The notes: generated by a model from the letters alone, not told the origin. DNA of 64,000 nt from Bacillus sp. FJAT-27445 (GCF_001510665.1 NZ_LMTI01000003.1:645039-709038), one strand, 5' to 3'; positions 1 through 10,982 are shown, numbered from the stretch's first letter. A program made the numbers and translations.

Positions 1-125
1 TTCATCTCCTTCCTCAACGAAGTAGGTGGGTGATGAATCGGCGCTTCCTCGTTATGCTAAAGGTTGTTTTCGAACACACGTTCCTGTATAATAGTAATAT
101 ATTCCAATTTAGGGAGGGTATTGCA

Positions 126-1819
126 ATGGGAATGAAGGCAGTATTTTCAAATAGAATCTACAAAATTACGCTTCCAGCTGAATACATGAACGCCATTGAC
201 AATGCTCTTTTCGTGTTTAATCGTGCAAAACAATTTGCTTTCAGCACACTTGTTAAAGAAAAGCGTTCAGGGCTGTCCAAACGCACCAAGTCCGTGCACC
301 TTACGGTTTGGTTTGGACGACTACTATGCCAACAGTACCGTCCAGGAAGCCAGCGCTAAACATAAAAGTCTGGATGAATTGAATAAACTCCATATTTCCA
401 ATACGGAGGCCCAGATCCAATCCCTTAAAAATAAACTCAAAAGTGAAAAACGCCGCCTCTCACAACTAAGAAAAATCAAAAACTCCTTTGTGAAAAATAA
501 TCCGAAATTTCCTGCGAATTTAAACATGAAGCAAGCAGGAAATTTCTTTGTCGTGGAATTCAAAAAGAGGTGTGACCTTTACTATCATGCCTATCAATTT
601 GAGCATGGCTACCTGGATGTGGAAATCAAAAAATGGAAAGTCAAAATAGGTTTCCTCTCAGGCAGACTGCACCGTTTGGAAAGGAAACTGCGATCCTTAA
701 AAACGGTTGTGCCAAGCTGCGTTTTTGGCTCAAGGAAATTATTCAAATCCCAATACACGGTTGAAAATTTCCAGTTGAAACATTCCCAATGGTTGGAGAA
801 GTGGGAGCAGTCCCGCTATAACAACATGGTAATTTCAGGCCGGAAAGACTCCGCCAATGGGAATTTCGTTTTCCACTATGACCCCTCCACGCAACATTTG
901 ACCTTCAAAACTCCTTCAGGCGTTACATTGGAATTCCCGACAGTCTATTTTCCATATGGCCAGGAACTTCTCGACCAGGCCATCCTCCAACAGAAAAACT
1001 GTAAAAAAAAAGAAATCCGGAAAGTCAATGGCCTGGTCCGTGGAGGATCATGGGGCTTACTATATTGTAAAATCCATGTTTGAAGTTAAGCAAAATGAAA
1101 CCATCAATTATTCCAAGGCTGACGGAATCATTGGAGTGGACTCCAACGTGGACCATTTCGCCGTATCCAACATCAATGCCAAGGGACAGCTCGTTTCGTC
1201 ATGCGCTTTAAAGTTTGATATTGAGGGGAAATATTCCAATCAAATCACGAAAATCATTGAAGCAAAAGCCATTGAATTGGTGGAGATTGCCCGCCAGGCA
1301 AACAAGCCGATTGCGATTGAAAAATTGAATACAACCACTTCAAAAGCATCAAATGCGTATGGCAACAGGAAGGCCAATCGAAAGATGAGTTTGTTTGCAT
1401 ATAGAAAGATGGGTACTGCGATAAAATCAAGAGCCGACAAGATGGGGGTCGCGGTTTTCGAAGTGAACCCAGCGTATACCAGCCAAATTGGCAAAATGAA
1501 ATACATGAAGCGCTATGGCATTTCGATTCATGAATCCGCATCCTATGTGATTGGCAGGAGGGCAATGCGATTTAAAGAAAAGCTCCCACCAGTGTTGTTT
1601 GCCTTGTTACCGGAGAAGATGGCTTGCAGGCATCATTGGGCGCAGTGGGGGTATGCAACAAAATGCCTGAAGGAAATCCGCACACATGCGTATTATCGTT
1701 CAGAGCTTTGTGACGTAGACAAGTTTCATGAAACCAATGAACTATTTGCGCCAGGGGCCTTGACTGCTCTGGAACAAATGGGCTTGTCGAAATTAAAAAG
1801 CAGAAAACCCATTGCCTAG
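126..1819 (+). pseudogene. TnpB-like RNA-guided nuclease relic, two frameshifts
   Basis: The gene is read in three successive frames: about 126-310, about 310-1010 and about 1010-1819. Joined, they give one protein of about 560 residues of the IS200/IS605 OrfB (TnpB-related) type. The last part carries RuvC-like motifs: GIIGVDSNVDHFAVS with the first Asp, IAIEKLNTT with the Glu, and HESASYVIGRRAMRF. No CxxC zinc-ribbon pair is visible, as in the accessory TnpB-related branch. Upstream AGGGAGG fits ATG 126. The first shift lies near a TTTGGTTTGG stretch, the second at a run of nine A. No tnpA is present, so the element cannot move by itself. Most likely a dead gene; a sequencing error or slippage at the A-run cannot be excluded. 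Confidence 0.8.
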
Positions 1820-1937
1820 TTGAACGGGTGTTGGTCGCATATAGGGAATGCGTCTTGTTTTAACAAGAATCCTCCACTTCAAATTTTGGATAGAAAATTA
1901 AGTGGGGGGTAGTTCAATCGCCTACGATCCTAGAACA
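1806..1937 (+). ncRNA. putative omega-RNA 3' end with adjoining guide
   Basis: TnpB elements make a guide RNA from their 3' end, with the scaffold ending at the element boundary and the guide copied from flanking DNA. Here the tnpB stop is followed by a region whose arms CCACTT and AAGTGG can pair. It ends in GGGGGGTAGTTCAA, and TTCAA is a recurrent right-end sequence in this family. Bases 1918 onward read into a different, host-like coding frame, as expected for a guide. The scaffold start is not determined and probably overlaps the end of tnpB. Confidence 0.35.
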
Positions 1938-2048
1938 AAAACAACGAAAACAATATCCATAACCGCCAACACGAGCGACCGTTTCAAGAATGGCTCACTT
2001 GTGATCGGCAAGGACGGGAATGTGTACGGAACGGTCAAATTAGTATAA
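1920..2048 (+). pseudogene. 3' remnant of a host gene cut by the TnpB element
   Basis: Immediately beyond the TTCAA element end an open frame gives about 42 residues, beginning AYDPRTKTTKTISITA, containing GSLVIGKDGNVYGTVK and ending in TAA at 2046-2048. A good terminator follows. It has no start codon or ribosome site of its own, so it looks like the C-terminus of a longer gene whose 5' part is outside the window or lost. The GKDGNVYGTVK segment resembles a beta-strand repeat, but the family is not recognised. Confidence 0.45.
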
Positions 2049-2071
2049 TGCGGGTCGCTTATCCGCAAACT

Positions 2072-2106
2072 AAGGCTTGCCTGAAGTGATTCGGCAGGCC
2101 TTTTTT
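2072..2106 (+). terminator. Rho-independent terminator
   Basis: AAGGCTTGCC pairs with GGCAGGCCTT (one G-U pair) around a short loop and is followed by a run of T. It ends the remnant reading frame just upstream and insulates the phosphatase promoter. Confidence 0.8.
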
Positions 2107-2235
2107 GCGTTTAGGGGAGAGCGTTTCTTAACAGGGTCTTTTTCAGCTGGTGTACATGGGATGCTTTCCTCCTAAAGGACCAGTCCTCACAAAGTATGTT
2201 AGGAGTTAATACCTGATTTTGCCGTCTACGGAACA

Positions 2236-2278
2236 TTTACCCCCAATTAACAATTACTTCATGTGTAATTCTTATAAT
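2236..2278 (+). promoter_or_regulatory. PhoP-box-like repeat and -10 upstream of alkaline phosphatase
   Basis: Four hexamers start exactly 11 bp apart: TTTACC (2236), TTAACA (2247), TTCATG (2258) and TTCTTA (2269). The best match is TTAACA. PhoP of Bacillus binds direct repeats of TT(A/T/C)ACA spaced by about 5 bp, so spacing and position fit a Pho box. A -10 TATAAT at 2273-2278 lacks a good -35, as usual for activator-dependent promoters. The last hexamer overlaps the -10 and two hexamers are poor matches. Confidence 0.5.
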
Positions 2279-2317
2279 GATAGAGTACCAACCAACCAAC
2301 CAACAGGAGGGATTTAA

Positions 2318-3628
2318 ATGAAGAATATGTTAAAGAAGAAAGTACTGGCAGTTGCCGCTGTATCGGCTATGGCAATTGGGGCACTTGGCGCAGGCTCATC
2401 TGCCGGGGCTGATGGAACATATAAGCATAACCACGGCAAGGTGAAAAATGTAATCTTTTTAATCCCTGACGGATTCTCCGCTTCCTATGCAACAAACTAC
2501 CGCTGGTTCAAAGGAAAGGAAAGCCAGATGGACTCCATCCTCGTCGGGATGCACCGTACATACTCGGCAGATACGGAAGTGACGGACTCCGCGGCAGCCG
2601 GGACAGCGATGGCGACAGGCGTGAAAACGAACAACGGCATGATCAGCACCTCCCCGGATGGCAAAAAGCTTAGGACCGTACTTGAAGCAGCCGAAGCAAG
2701 CGGCAAGGCAACAGGGCTAGTCGCAACATCGACGATTACCCACGCAACTCCGGCTGTTTTTGCATCCCATGTCGCAAGCCGGGCGGATGAAGCTTCGATC
2801 GCCCCACAATTGCTCGAAAACGGCGTTGATGTCATGCTGGGCGGCGGAAAAAAGTATTTTCCTGACTCCCTGATCGATCAAGCAAAAAAGAAAGGCTACA
2901 CATACATCAACAACAAATCCGGACTTACAGGTGTGGCAAAATCGAACAAATTGATTGGCCTGTTCGCGGATGACGCGCTTGCTCCTTCTCTCGACAGGGA
3001 AGAAACAAACCAGCCATCCCTCGCGGAAATGACCGACGCGGCATTGAATGTCTTGAACAAGGATAAGGACGGATTCTTCCTCATGGTCGAAGGCAGCCAA
3101 ATCGACTGGGCCGGCCACGACCATGACGCGGCATGGGCAATGAACGACGTGAAGGCGTTTGAAGAAGCATTGGCCAAAGCGCTTGCCTTTGCTAAAAAAG
3201 ACAAGCAAACCCTGGTCGTTGTCGCGGGCGACCATGACACAGGCGGCATGTCCGTTGGCGGCTACGGCGTCTACGATGCAAAGGTTGAAATCCTCCGCAA
3301 TGTAACCGCGACCGGCGACTACATGGTCAGCAAGCTCGATGCCAACCGCAGCAACATTAAGGAAGTTGTAAAACAGTACACCACCCTCGACTTGACCGAT
3401 GCGGAGGTTGAAAAAATCAAAAATGCATCGAAGCCGGACATGGCAATCAATGATATTATCTCGGAGCGCGCGCTAGTCGGCTGGACAAGCACTGCGCACA
3501 CAGGCGTTGACGTACCGCTCTACGCATTCGGCCCCGGATCCGACATGTTTAACGGCCTGCACCAGAATACTGATTTGCCTGTTTTAATGGCAAAAGCGAT
3601 GAAGATCAAGTTTACAGGACAAAAATAG
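2318..3628 (+). CDS. secreted alkaline phosphatase
   Basis: Phosphomonoesterase of 436 residues that frees phosphate from organic esters outside the cell. A Sec signal peptide (basic MKNMLKKK, then a hydrophobic stretch, likely cut after the Ala-rich segment near residue 31) is followed by the alkaline phosphatase fold. PDGF with Asp51 is a metal ligand, TDSAAAGTAMATG holds the nucleophile Ser91, and later EGSQIDWAGHDHD, AGDHDTGG and STAHTG supply metal-binding residues. Length fits Bacillus PhoA/PhoB. AGGAGGG precedes ATG 2318. The PhoP-like box upstream suggests induction by phosphate starvation. It stands alone, with a terminator behind it. Confidence 0.93.
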   Translation: MKNMLKKKVLAVAAVSAMAIGALGAGSSAGADGTYKHNHGKVKNVIFLIPDGFSASYATNYRWFKGKESQMDSILVGMHRTYSADTEVTDSAAAGTAMATGVKTNNGMISTSPDGKKLRTVLEAAEASGKATGLVATSTITHATPAVFASHVASRADEASIAPQLLENGVDVMLGGGKKYFPDSLIDQAKKKGYTYINNKSGLTGVAKSNKLIGLFADDALAPSLDREETNQPSLAEMTDAALNVLNKDKDGFFLMVEGSQIDWAGHDHDAAWAMNDVKAFEEALAKALAFAKKDKQTLVVVAGDHDTGGMSVGGYGVYDAKVEILRNVTATGDYMVSKLDANRSNIKEVVKQYTTLDLTDAEVEKIKNASKPDMAINDIISERALVGWTSTAHTGVDVPLYAFGPGSDMFNGLHQNTDLPVLMAKAMKIKFTGQK

Positions 3629-3638
3629 GTTGGAAAGC

Positions 3639-3670
3639 AGGGCACCGCTCGGATAGGGCGGTGTCTTTTT
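3639..3670 (+). terminator. terminator of alkaline phosphatase
   Basis: GGCACCGC pairs with GCGGTGTC around a short loop, followed by TTTTT. It lies 11 bp after the stop codon. Confidence 0.8.
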
Positions 3671-3688
3671 GGTTGGGGAATGATGCGG

Positions 3689-3859
3689 ATAGGGGGGCTT
3701 ACTCCGTTTCGAGTCGCGGTAAACACCGCGAATACTGATAAACTGCCTTCGTTTGCTGTTAAAGTGGTTGCGTTTACTGATAACCCGCCTGCGAATGCTG
3801 ATAAACGTGTGTCATTTGCTGATAAACTGGCCGGAACTGCTGATACACGTTGCTTCGAA
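3689..3859 (+). repeat. 21-bp tandem array A, copy 1
   Basis: Six units begin with (A/G)CTG(A/T)TAA or a near variant at 3734, 3755, 3776, 3797, 3818 and 3839, each exactly 21 bp apart. A leader containing CTTACTCCGTTTCGA and GGTAAACACCGCGAA precedes the first unit. Because 21 is seven codons, open frames run through on both strands; these look incidental. The region 3629-4195 holds nothing else recognisable except the terminator. Confidence 0.9.
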
Positions 3860-3927
3860 GCTTTTACTTTCAATCTAGCTGGTTTGTGCTAACAAACTGC
3901 CAGCCAAGGCGACGGAGGAGTCAGGGG

Positions 3928-4098
3928 ATAGGGGTGCTTACTCCGTTTCGACTCGCGGTAAACACCGCGAATACTGATAAACTGCCTTCGTTTGCTGATA
4001 AAGTGTTTGTGTTTACTGATAACTCGCTTGCGAATGCTGATAAACGTGTGTTATTTGCTGATAAACAGTTCGCAAATACTGATTCCGGTGCTCGCTTT
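3928..4098 (+). repeat. 21-bp tandem array A, copy 2
   Basis: The leader and six units are repeated 239 bp downstream of copy 1, with units at 3973, 3994, 4015, 4036, 4057 and 4078, again every 21 bp. The copies differ at scattered positions but keep the spacing, so a segment of about 160 bp was duplicated and then diverged. Confidence 0.9.
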
Positions 4099-4195
4099 GA
4101 CAAATGATTTGTAATTTTTGTGTCATTTCTAGAAAAAAGAAGGAGGTTTCCTATTAAATTTAGAAACTTATACTGAAAAGAAATGGAGTGATACA

Positions 4196-5176
4196 ATGAT
4201 CAAAAAGCCAAGAACAAAACCGCCTTATCTATGCCAACTAGAGGAACTTGATCAGCGGACCCCTGACAATCTGCCGCAGAAAGCGGACATCCAAAAGCGT
4301 CTAAGAAACGAAAAAACCGGCTTCAAAGGTGAATTAGCAGTAGAATACCCTCTTAGTTTCCTTCCTCATCAAGACTTCGTTATTCTTCACGGACTCCGCA
4401 TAAAAGGTCCCTCAAACTACTTTCAAATAGATATCTTGCTTCTTTCCAAATATCTTCTCATCCCCCTTGAAATCAAAAACTTTTATGGGTTAATCGAATT
4501 TGAAGAAAATGGGCAGTTTACCCGGACTGGGGATAGCGGCAAACAAGAAGGGTATCCCAATCCTCTCTACCAGTCTATGTATCAGATGGAACAGCTTCGG
4601 GAATTTTTAAAAAAGAATGGTTGGCCCGCTATTCCAATATATCCCCTCGTTGTTATCAGTTTTCCGAGTACGATTGTCCGCTCAAGCCCGGCTAATCGGG
4701 AAGTTATTGAGCGGGTCCACCATAGTGCGAAGCTCCCTTTTATAATTCCTCATATAAGTAAGCAATTTCCCAAACCTATTATCGATGATGTGCATTTATT
4801 ACGCTTATCAAACCAGTTAATGTCTTCCCATGAATCCTACTTTCCCAATATTATGGAGTTGTTCGGGGTCCGGGAGGAAGAAATGATTAAAGGGGTCGAG
4901 TGCCCTAAGTGCCGCCAAATCCCAATGATCAGAACTTCAAAAACATGGATTTGTTCAAGGTGCGATTGTAATGATCCAACTGCCCATATCAAGACGCTTA
5001 CTTATGATTACCCCCTTTTATTAGGCTCTAAGATTACAAACCGCCAGGCAAGGGAGTTCCTTCAAATCAGTTCCCCAAACGTATCAAAATACCTTTTAAT
5101 GTCCACCTTCCCGACATGGGTTGGAGATAACAAAAAGCGCGCTTATACAATTAATTGGGAAGAACCACTGCCTTAA
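4196..5176 (+). CDS. NERD-domain protein with C-terminal zinc ribbon
   Basis: 326 residues. Residues about 38-160 match the nuclease-related domain: KGELAVEYPLS, then NYFQIDILLLS and PLEIKNFYG, the Asp and Glu-x-Lys pattern of restriction-like nucleases. A zinc ribbon follows around residue 235 (CPKCRQ ... CSRCDC). The C-terminus (NRQAREFLQISSPNVSKYL) looks like a helix-turn-helix. Members of this family are common in Bacillus and their substrate is not known. A signal peptide is not evident, so a cytoplasmic DNA-related role is the simplest reading. ATG 4196 follows ATGGAGTG. Confidence 0.75.
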   Translation: MIKKPRTKPPYLCQLEELDQRTPDNLPQKADIQKRLRNEKTGFKGELAVEYPLSFLPHQDFVILHGLRIKGPSNYFQIDILLLSKYLLIPLEIKNFYGLIEFEENGQFTRTGDSGKQEGYPNPLYQSMYQMEQLREFLKKNGWPAIPIYPLVVISFPSTIVRSSPANREVIERVHHSAKLPFIIPHISKQFPKPIIDDVHLLRLSNQLMSSHESYFPNIMELFGVREEEMIKGVECPKCRQIPMIRTSKTWICSRCDCNDPTAHIKTLTYDYPLLLGSKITNRQAREFLQISSPNVSKYLLMSTFPTWVGDNKKRAYTINWEEPLP

Positions 5177-5288
5177 ATGGATGCCTCAAACCATTTATTT
5201 CATCCCGCCCATGTTTTTCGTTATACTTACCTTAATGAGGAGCGATTCGGCTGCCGGATGTGTTCGACGCCATGAATGGGGTAAAGTG

Positions 5289-5834
5289 ATGCAGGACTGG
5301 GTGATTGGGCTTTTTGAAAACTACCGGGAAACGGCGATATTGATCAGCGTGCTGCTGAATGTGGCGATTAGCATTCTTGGCGTTGTGCCGAGTGTGTTTT
5401 TGACAGCGGCGAACATCATTGTGTTCGGGCCGGTTGGCGGGACAATGATTTCAATTGCCGGCGAGGCCGCGGGTGCGGTTGTTTCGTTTGCCCTGTACAG
5501 GAAAGGGTTCAAACGGTGGGCCGGGAAAAGGCTGCCGGAGAAGCGCTGGATCCACAAGCTGCTCAATGCCAGGGGGAAAGACGCGTTTCTCATGATTCTC
5601 GCGCTCCGCATCCTGCCATTCGCTCCCTCGGGCCTCGTTACGTTTGCGGCGGCGATTGGATCGGTGGGGGCTGTGGCATTCACCCTTGCGAGTACAATCG
5701 GCAAAATCCCAGCTCTAATGATAGAATCTTATTCCGTTTACCAGGTTACGGAATGGACGTTTCAGGGCAAAATAATCCTGGTGGTTTTTTCGTTGGGAAT
5801 CATTTTGATTGGTTTGAAAAATAAAAAGAAGTAA
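5289..5834 (+). CDS. TVP38/TMEM64 (VTT) family membrane protein
   Basis: 181 residues with several hydrophobic segments. The VTT/DedA-like core is visible as SVFLTAANIIVFGPVGG, a GEAAGAVVSFALYRKG re-entrant region, and LRILPFAPSGLVTFAAA. Such proteins sit in the cytoplasmic membrane, and relatives are linked to lipid scrambling or membrane homeostasis. I chose ATG 5289 (MQDWVIGLF) because it begins directly before the first membrane segment; the open frame extends upstream and overlaps the NERD gene, but without a convincing ribosome site. A short gap separates it from msrAB. Confidence 0.75.
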   Translation: MQDWVIGLFENYRETAILISVLLNVAISILGVVPSVFLTAANIIVFGPVGGTMISIAGEAAGAVVSFALYRKGFKRWAGKRLPEKRWIHKLLNARGKDAFLMILALRILPFAPSGLVTFAAAIGSVGAVAFTLASTIGKIPALMIESYSVYQVTEWTFQGKIILVVFSLGIILIGLKNKKK

Positions 5835-5861
5835 TTTTTATTAATAGAAGGAGGGACCAAC

Positions 5862-6818
5862 ATGACTGGTAAATTTGAGTCAGCTACATTTGCAGGAGGC
5901 TGTTTCTGGTGCATGGTGCAGCCGTTTGATGAACAGCCTGGCATTAAGGAGGTCGTTTCCGGTTATACGGGCGGCCATACCGAGAACCCAACGTATGAGG
6001 AGGTTTGCTCGGACACGACCGGCCATTACGAGGCGGTCCAGATTACATTCGACCCGGCTGTTTTTCCTTATAAAAAACTGCTTGAATTGTTCTGGCAGCA
6101 AATCGATCCAACCGATCCGGGCGGCCAGTTCGGTGACCGCGGCTCCTCGTACCGGACTGCGGTTTTTTACCACAATGAAGAACAGCACAGGCTGGCGGAG
6201 GAATCAAAGCAGCAACTGGAGGCAAGCGGCCGTTTCAACAAGCCGATCGTAACCGACATCCTTCCGGCCAAGCCGTTTTATCCCGCCGAGGAGAGCCACC
6301 AGCATTACTATAAAAAGAATACCTGGCACTACAATGCGTACAAAGAAGGCTCCGGACGTGCCGGTTTCATCCGTGAAAATTGGAAAAAGAAAAAGAGCGA
6401 TGAGGAACTGCGCCGCGAATTGACGCCAATCCAATATGAAGTCACTCAAAACTCCGCAACCGAGCCGCCGTTCCAAAATGAGTTCTGGAACCATGAAGAG
6501 GACGGCATTTATGTCGACATTGTCTCCGGTGAACCGTTGTTCAGTTCCACCGACAAATACGATGCAGGCTGTGGCTGGCCAAGCTTTACAAGGCCGATCA
6601 GGCGGAGCGAAATCGAGGAAAAGCTTGATACTTCATACGGAATGAGGCGGATTGAGGTCCGTTCAAAGACAGCCGATGCGCATCTTGGCCATGTATTCGA
6701 TGATGGGCCAGGACCGGATCAAGCCCGTTATTGCATCAACTCTGCGGCCCTCCGCTTTGTGCCGAAGGATAAACTTGAAGAAGAAGGATACGGGGAGTTT
6801 TTGTCCCTGTTTGAGTAA
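5862..6818 (+). CDS. msrAB: bifunctional methionine sulfoxide reductase MsrA-MsrB
   Basis: 318 residues joining two repair enzymes. The N-terminal MsrA domain has GGCFWC with catalytic Cys14, reducing the S epimer of methionine sulfoxide. The C-terminal MsrB domain from about residue 175 has CGWPSF and the active [11 protein letters not shown], reducing the R epimer. One zinc CxxC pair typical of many MsrB proteins is not seen. No signal peptide, so it acts in the cytoplasm. AGGAGGG lies 7 bp before ATG 5862. The A-then-B order is the usual one in Firmicutes fusions. Confidence 0.93.
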   Translation: MTGKFESATFAGGCFWCMVQPFDEQPGIKEVVSGYTGGHTENPTYEEVCSDTTGHYEAVQITFDPAVFPYKKLLELFWQQIDPTDPGGQFGDRGSSYRTAVFYHNEEQHRLAEESKQQLEASGRFNKPIVTDILPAKPFYPAEESHQHYYKKNTWHYNAYKEGSGRAGFIRENWKKKKSDEELRRELTPIQYEVTQNSATEPPFQNEFWNHEEDGIYVDIVSGEPLFSSTDKYDAGCGWPSFTRPIRRSEIEEKLDTSYGMRRIEVRSKTADAHLGHVFDDGPGPDQARYCINSAALRFVPKDKLEEEGYGEFLSLFE

Positions 6819-6844
6819 TGTTGGGGTGTATCCGCTGATAGGCT

Positions 6845-6940
6845 GGATTTCAGTTTATCAGCGGAACCCAAGAGCTTATCAGCGGAAGAACCACGTTTAT
6901 GTGCGGTTTCCGTCCGTTTATCGGCAAATCCCGTGCAACG
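6845..6940 (+). repeat. 21-bp tandem array B
   Basis: Four units start at TTAT at 6855, 6876, 6897 and 6918, exactly 21 bp apart. The first two share TTATCAGCGGAA; the others are TTATGTGCGG and TTATCGGCAA. The array fills the gap between msrAB and glpP. Its TTATCAGC core is the reverse complement of the GCTGATAA core of array A. Confidence 0.8.
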
Positions 6941-6986
6941 CGTCCGCAGTCCTTTTTTTAAAAAAAGAAATTAAAGGGTGAAGTAG

Positions 6987-7553
6987 ATGAACCAGGTTAT
7001 TCTTCCCGCTTTCTCTAATATGAAGGATTTTGAGGCATTTTTGAAAAGCCCCTATGAGATTGGCATTTGCCTTGAGCTGCATATTGCCCAGATGAAAAAT
7101 GTGAGTGCCATGGCGGGGGAGCGCGGGAAGAAGATGGTTTACCACATGGATATGATTCGCGGGATTAAGAGCGATGATGCGGCGACCGAGTTCGTCTGCC
7201 AGGAATATAAGCCATACGGGCTGATTTCCACGAAGGCGAATGTCATCCTGAAGGCTAAGCAAAAGGGCGTTCTTGCGATCCAAAGGATTTTTTTGATTGA
7301 CTCGCATGCGCTGGAGAAAAGCTATCAGCTTCTTGAAAAGACCAGGCCGGATTATATTGAGGTACTGCCCGGGGCAATGCCGGATTTAATCACAGAGGTA
7401 ACGCAAAAAGTGAAAATTCCGGTGCTGGCCGGGGGATTTATAAGGACAGCAGCGGATATTGAAAATGCAGTTAATGCTGGCGCCCATGGGGTGACAACCT
7501 CCAAAAGCGAGCTATGGCTGCATGTTTCGAAAGATGGCTTTTTAATAAATTGA
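6987..7553 (+). CDS. glpP: glycerol operon antiterminator GlpP
   Basis: 188 residues of the GlpP family, an RNA-binding TIM-barrel-like protein that, with glycerol-3-phosphate, lets polymerase pass leader terminators of glp genes. Family landmarks include GICLELHIAQ, VYHMDMIRGI, FVCQEYKPYGLISTK and PDYIEVLPGAMP. Start ATG 6987 follows AAAGGGTGAAG. The next two genes, glpK and glpD, each carry a leader hairpin of the kind GlpP acts on. No glpF transporter gene lies beside it. Confidence 0.93.
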   Translation: MNQVILPAFSNMKDFEAFLKSPYEIGICLELHIAQMKNVSAMAGERGKKMVYHMDMIRGIKSDDAATEFVCQEYKPYGLISTKANVILKAKQKGVLAIQRIFLIDSHALEKSYQLLEKTRPDYIEVLPGAMPDLITEVTQKVKIPVLAGGFIRTAADIENAVNAGAHGVTTSKSELWLHVSKDGFLIN

Positions 7554-7583
7554 GAGAAATCAAGTTTAAAAGTGGTAGTGCTC

Positions 7584-7643
7584 GGGAGAATCATACAGAC
7601 AAGTCCTAATTGGAGGAGTATTTCTGTTTGTTTCTCCTTTTTT
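7584..7643 (+). terminator. leader terminator of glpK, likely GlpP target
   Basis: GGAGAA ... ACAGACA pairs with TGTTTGT-TTCTCC (13 pairs, one G-U, a 4-nt bulge on the 5' side), followed by a T-run. It sits between glpP and glpK about 30 bp before the glpK start, so it works as an attenuator in the leader. Control by GlpP is inferred from the gene order and from B. subtilis. Confidence 0.75.
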
Positions 7644-7652
7644 GTCCGATAA

Positions 7653-9164
<1,512 letters not shown>

Positions 9165-9252
9165 ACAAAAATTGTCTACTTCGTTTGAATGGTAATTAAT
9201 TTTGGAATTTGATACAATATTTTTAAGTTAATATGACGGCAGGAGAATTGGA

Positions 9253-9307
9253 GAGACCGCGAAGCATTATCACACGGAGTGGTAATGTCTTTTGCGGTCT
9301 CTTTTCC
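9253..9307 (+). terminator. leader terminator of glpD, likely GlpP target
   Basis: GAGACCGC pairs with GCGGTCTC, with an inner arm CATTATCAC against GTGGTAATG, then TTTT. The hairpin ends about 20 bp before the glpD start. The outer and inner stems together make it very stable, as in the glpD leader where GlpP antiterminates. Confidence 0.8.
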
Positions 9308-9326
9308 TGTTTTAGGAGGAAAACGA

Positions 9327-10982
9327 ATGTTTACGAATTTGCACCGCGCGAAAATCATCGAAAAGCTAAAAGGGAAAACCTTTGATTTACTCGTAATCGG
9401 CGGGGGAATTACAGGAGCCGGCATTGCCCTCGATGCGGCAACAAGGGGGATCGATACGGCACTGATCGAGATGCAGGACTTTTCGGCTGGAACGTCAAGC
9501 CGGTCGACAAAGCTTGTGCATGGCGGATTGCGCTATCTGAAGCAGCTTGAAGTAAAGGTCGTTGCCGAGGTTGGCAAGGAAAGGGCCATCGTCTATGAAA
9601 ATGGCCCGCATGTGACAACCCCGGAATGGATGCTCCTTCCGTTCCACCAGGGAGGAACGTTCGGCAGCTTTTCTACCTCGATTGGCCTTAGGATGTACGA
9701 TTTTCTCGCCGGTGTAAAAAAGGAAGAACGCCGCTCCATGCTATCCGTGGAGGAAACATTGCAAAAAGAGCCGCTCATCAAAAAGCAGGGCCTAAAGGGC
9801 GGCGGTTATTACGTGGAATACAGGACCGATGATGCCAGGTTGACAATTGAAGTCATGAAGGCGGCTGTAGATAATGGCGCGACGGCCATCAACTATGCTA
9901 AGGCGGATGACTTGATTAATGAAGGCGGCAAAGTGGTCGGCGTTGTTGTAAAAGATCAGCTGACAGGCGAGACGTATCAGGTTTTTGCCAAGAAAATCAT
10001 TAACGCAACCGGGCCGTGGGTCGATGCAATCCGTGAAAAAGACGGTTCGAAAAAAGGTAAGATGCTGATTTTATCAAAGGGGGTCCATATCGTCCTTGAC
10101 CAATCCCGCTTTCCTTTAAAGCAGGCGGTTTATTTTGACACGCCAGACAAGCGGATGATCTTTGCCATCCCCCGCGGCGGGAAAACCTATATTGGCACAA
10201 CTGATACGTTTTATAACGGGGATAAAGTGAATCCAAGAATGACCCTAGCAGACCGCGATTATTTAATCTCCGCCATCAACTACATGTTCCCGGATGTCAA
10301 CGCAAAGCCTGAGGATGTTGAATCGAGCTGGGCCGGCATTCGGCCGCTCATCCATGAAGAAGGGAAAAACCCATCCGAAATTTCGCGGAAGGACGAAATT
10401 TGGGAGTCGGCATCAGGCTTAATCACCATTGCGGGCGGGAAATTGACAGGGTACCGGAAAATGGCCGAAACCATTGTGGACCTGGTGGCGGAAAAGCTTC
10501 AAGCAGCTGGCCATTTAAAGCCAAGACCTTGCCAAACGAAATCAATCAAGATTTCCGGCGGTGACTTAGGCGGCTCGGGAAATTTCGCAAGCTTTGTCAC
10601 CTCGGCAATTCCACAGGGGACCAGTATGGGGCTGAACGATAAGGAAGCAAGGCATATTGCGGGTTTTTATGGTTCAAATGCGCCCCTTGTTTATGATTTA
10701 GCCAAAACCCATCAAAAGGACGCTGATAAATTCGGCATCCCAATCGTTCTAATGGCAAAATTGGCCTATGGAATCCAGCATGAAATGATTGCAACGCCGC
10801 TTGATTTCTTTTTGAGAAGAACAGGCGACCTGCTATTCGACATAGGCTCCGTCAAACAGTACCGTGAGGCGGTCCTGGCTTATATGAAAAGCTTGTTTAA
10901 TTGGAGCCCTGAACAGGCTGAAAAGCATGCGGAAGATCTTGATGCGGAGTTCGAATATGCGACAACCCCTGAAAGTGATTAA
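9327..10982 (+). CDS. glpD: aerobic glycerol-3-phosphate dehydrogenase
   Basis: 551 residues; oxidises glycerol-3-phosphate to dihydroxyacetone phosphate at the membrane with FAD, passing electrons to quinone. The FAD-binding [17 protein letters not shown] is at the N-terminus, followed by [15 protein letters not shown] and GPWVDAIRE typical of GlpD. ATG 9327 is preceded by TAGGAGGAAAACGA. Together with glpK it completes glycerol use. The leader hairpin just upstream implies GlpP control. Confidence 0.96.
   Translation: MFTNLHRAKIIEKLKGKTFDLLVIGGGITGAGIALDAATRGIDTALIEMQDFSAGTSSRSTKLVHGGLRYLKQLEVKVVAEVGKERAIVYENGPHVTTPEWMLLPFHQGGTFGSFSTSIGLRMYDFLAGVKKEERRSMLSVEETLQKEPLIKKQGLKGGGYYVEYRTDDARLTIEVMKAAVDNGATAINYAKADDLINEGGKVVGVVVKDQLTGETYQVFAKKIINATGPWVDAIREKDGSKKGKMLILSKGVHIVLDQSRFPLKQAVYFDTPDKRMIFAIPRGGKTYIGTTDTFYNGDKVNPRMTLADRDYLISAINYMFPDVNAKPEDVESSWAGIRPLIHEEGKNPSEISRKDEIWESASGLITIAGGKLTGYRKMAETIVDLVAEKLQAAGHLKPRPCQTKSIKISGGDLGGSGNFASFVTSAIPQGTSMGLNDKEARHIAGFYGSNAPLVYDLAKTHQKDADKFGIPIVLMAKLAYGIQHEMIATPLDFFLRRTGDLLFDIGSVKQYREAVLAYMKSLFNWSPEQAEKHAEDLDAEFEYATTPESD

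Noticed and set aside
3680-4196. Small proteins in the 21-bp array region on both strands
   Set aside because: Frames stay open only because the period is a multiple of three; no ribosome sites and no resemblance to a folded protein.
5121-5288. Longer start for the VTT membrane protein
   Set aside because: The extension overlaps the NERD gene and lacks a ribosome site; ATG 5289 precedes the first membrane segment directly.
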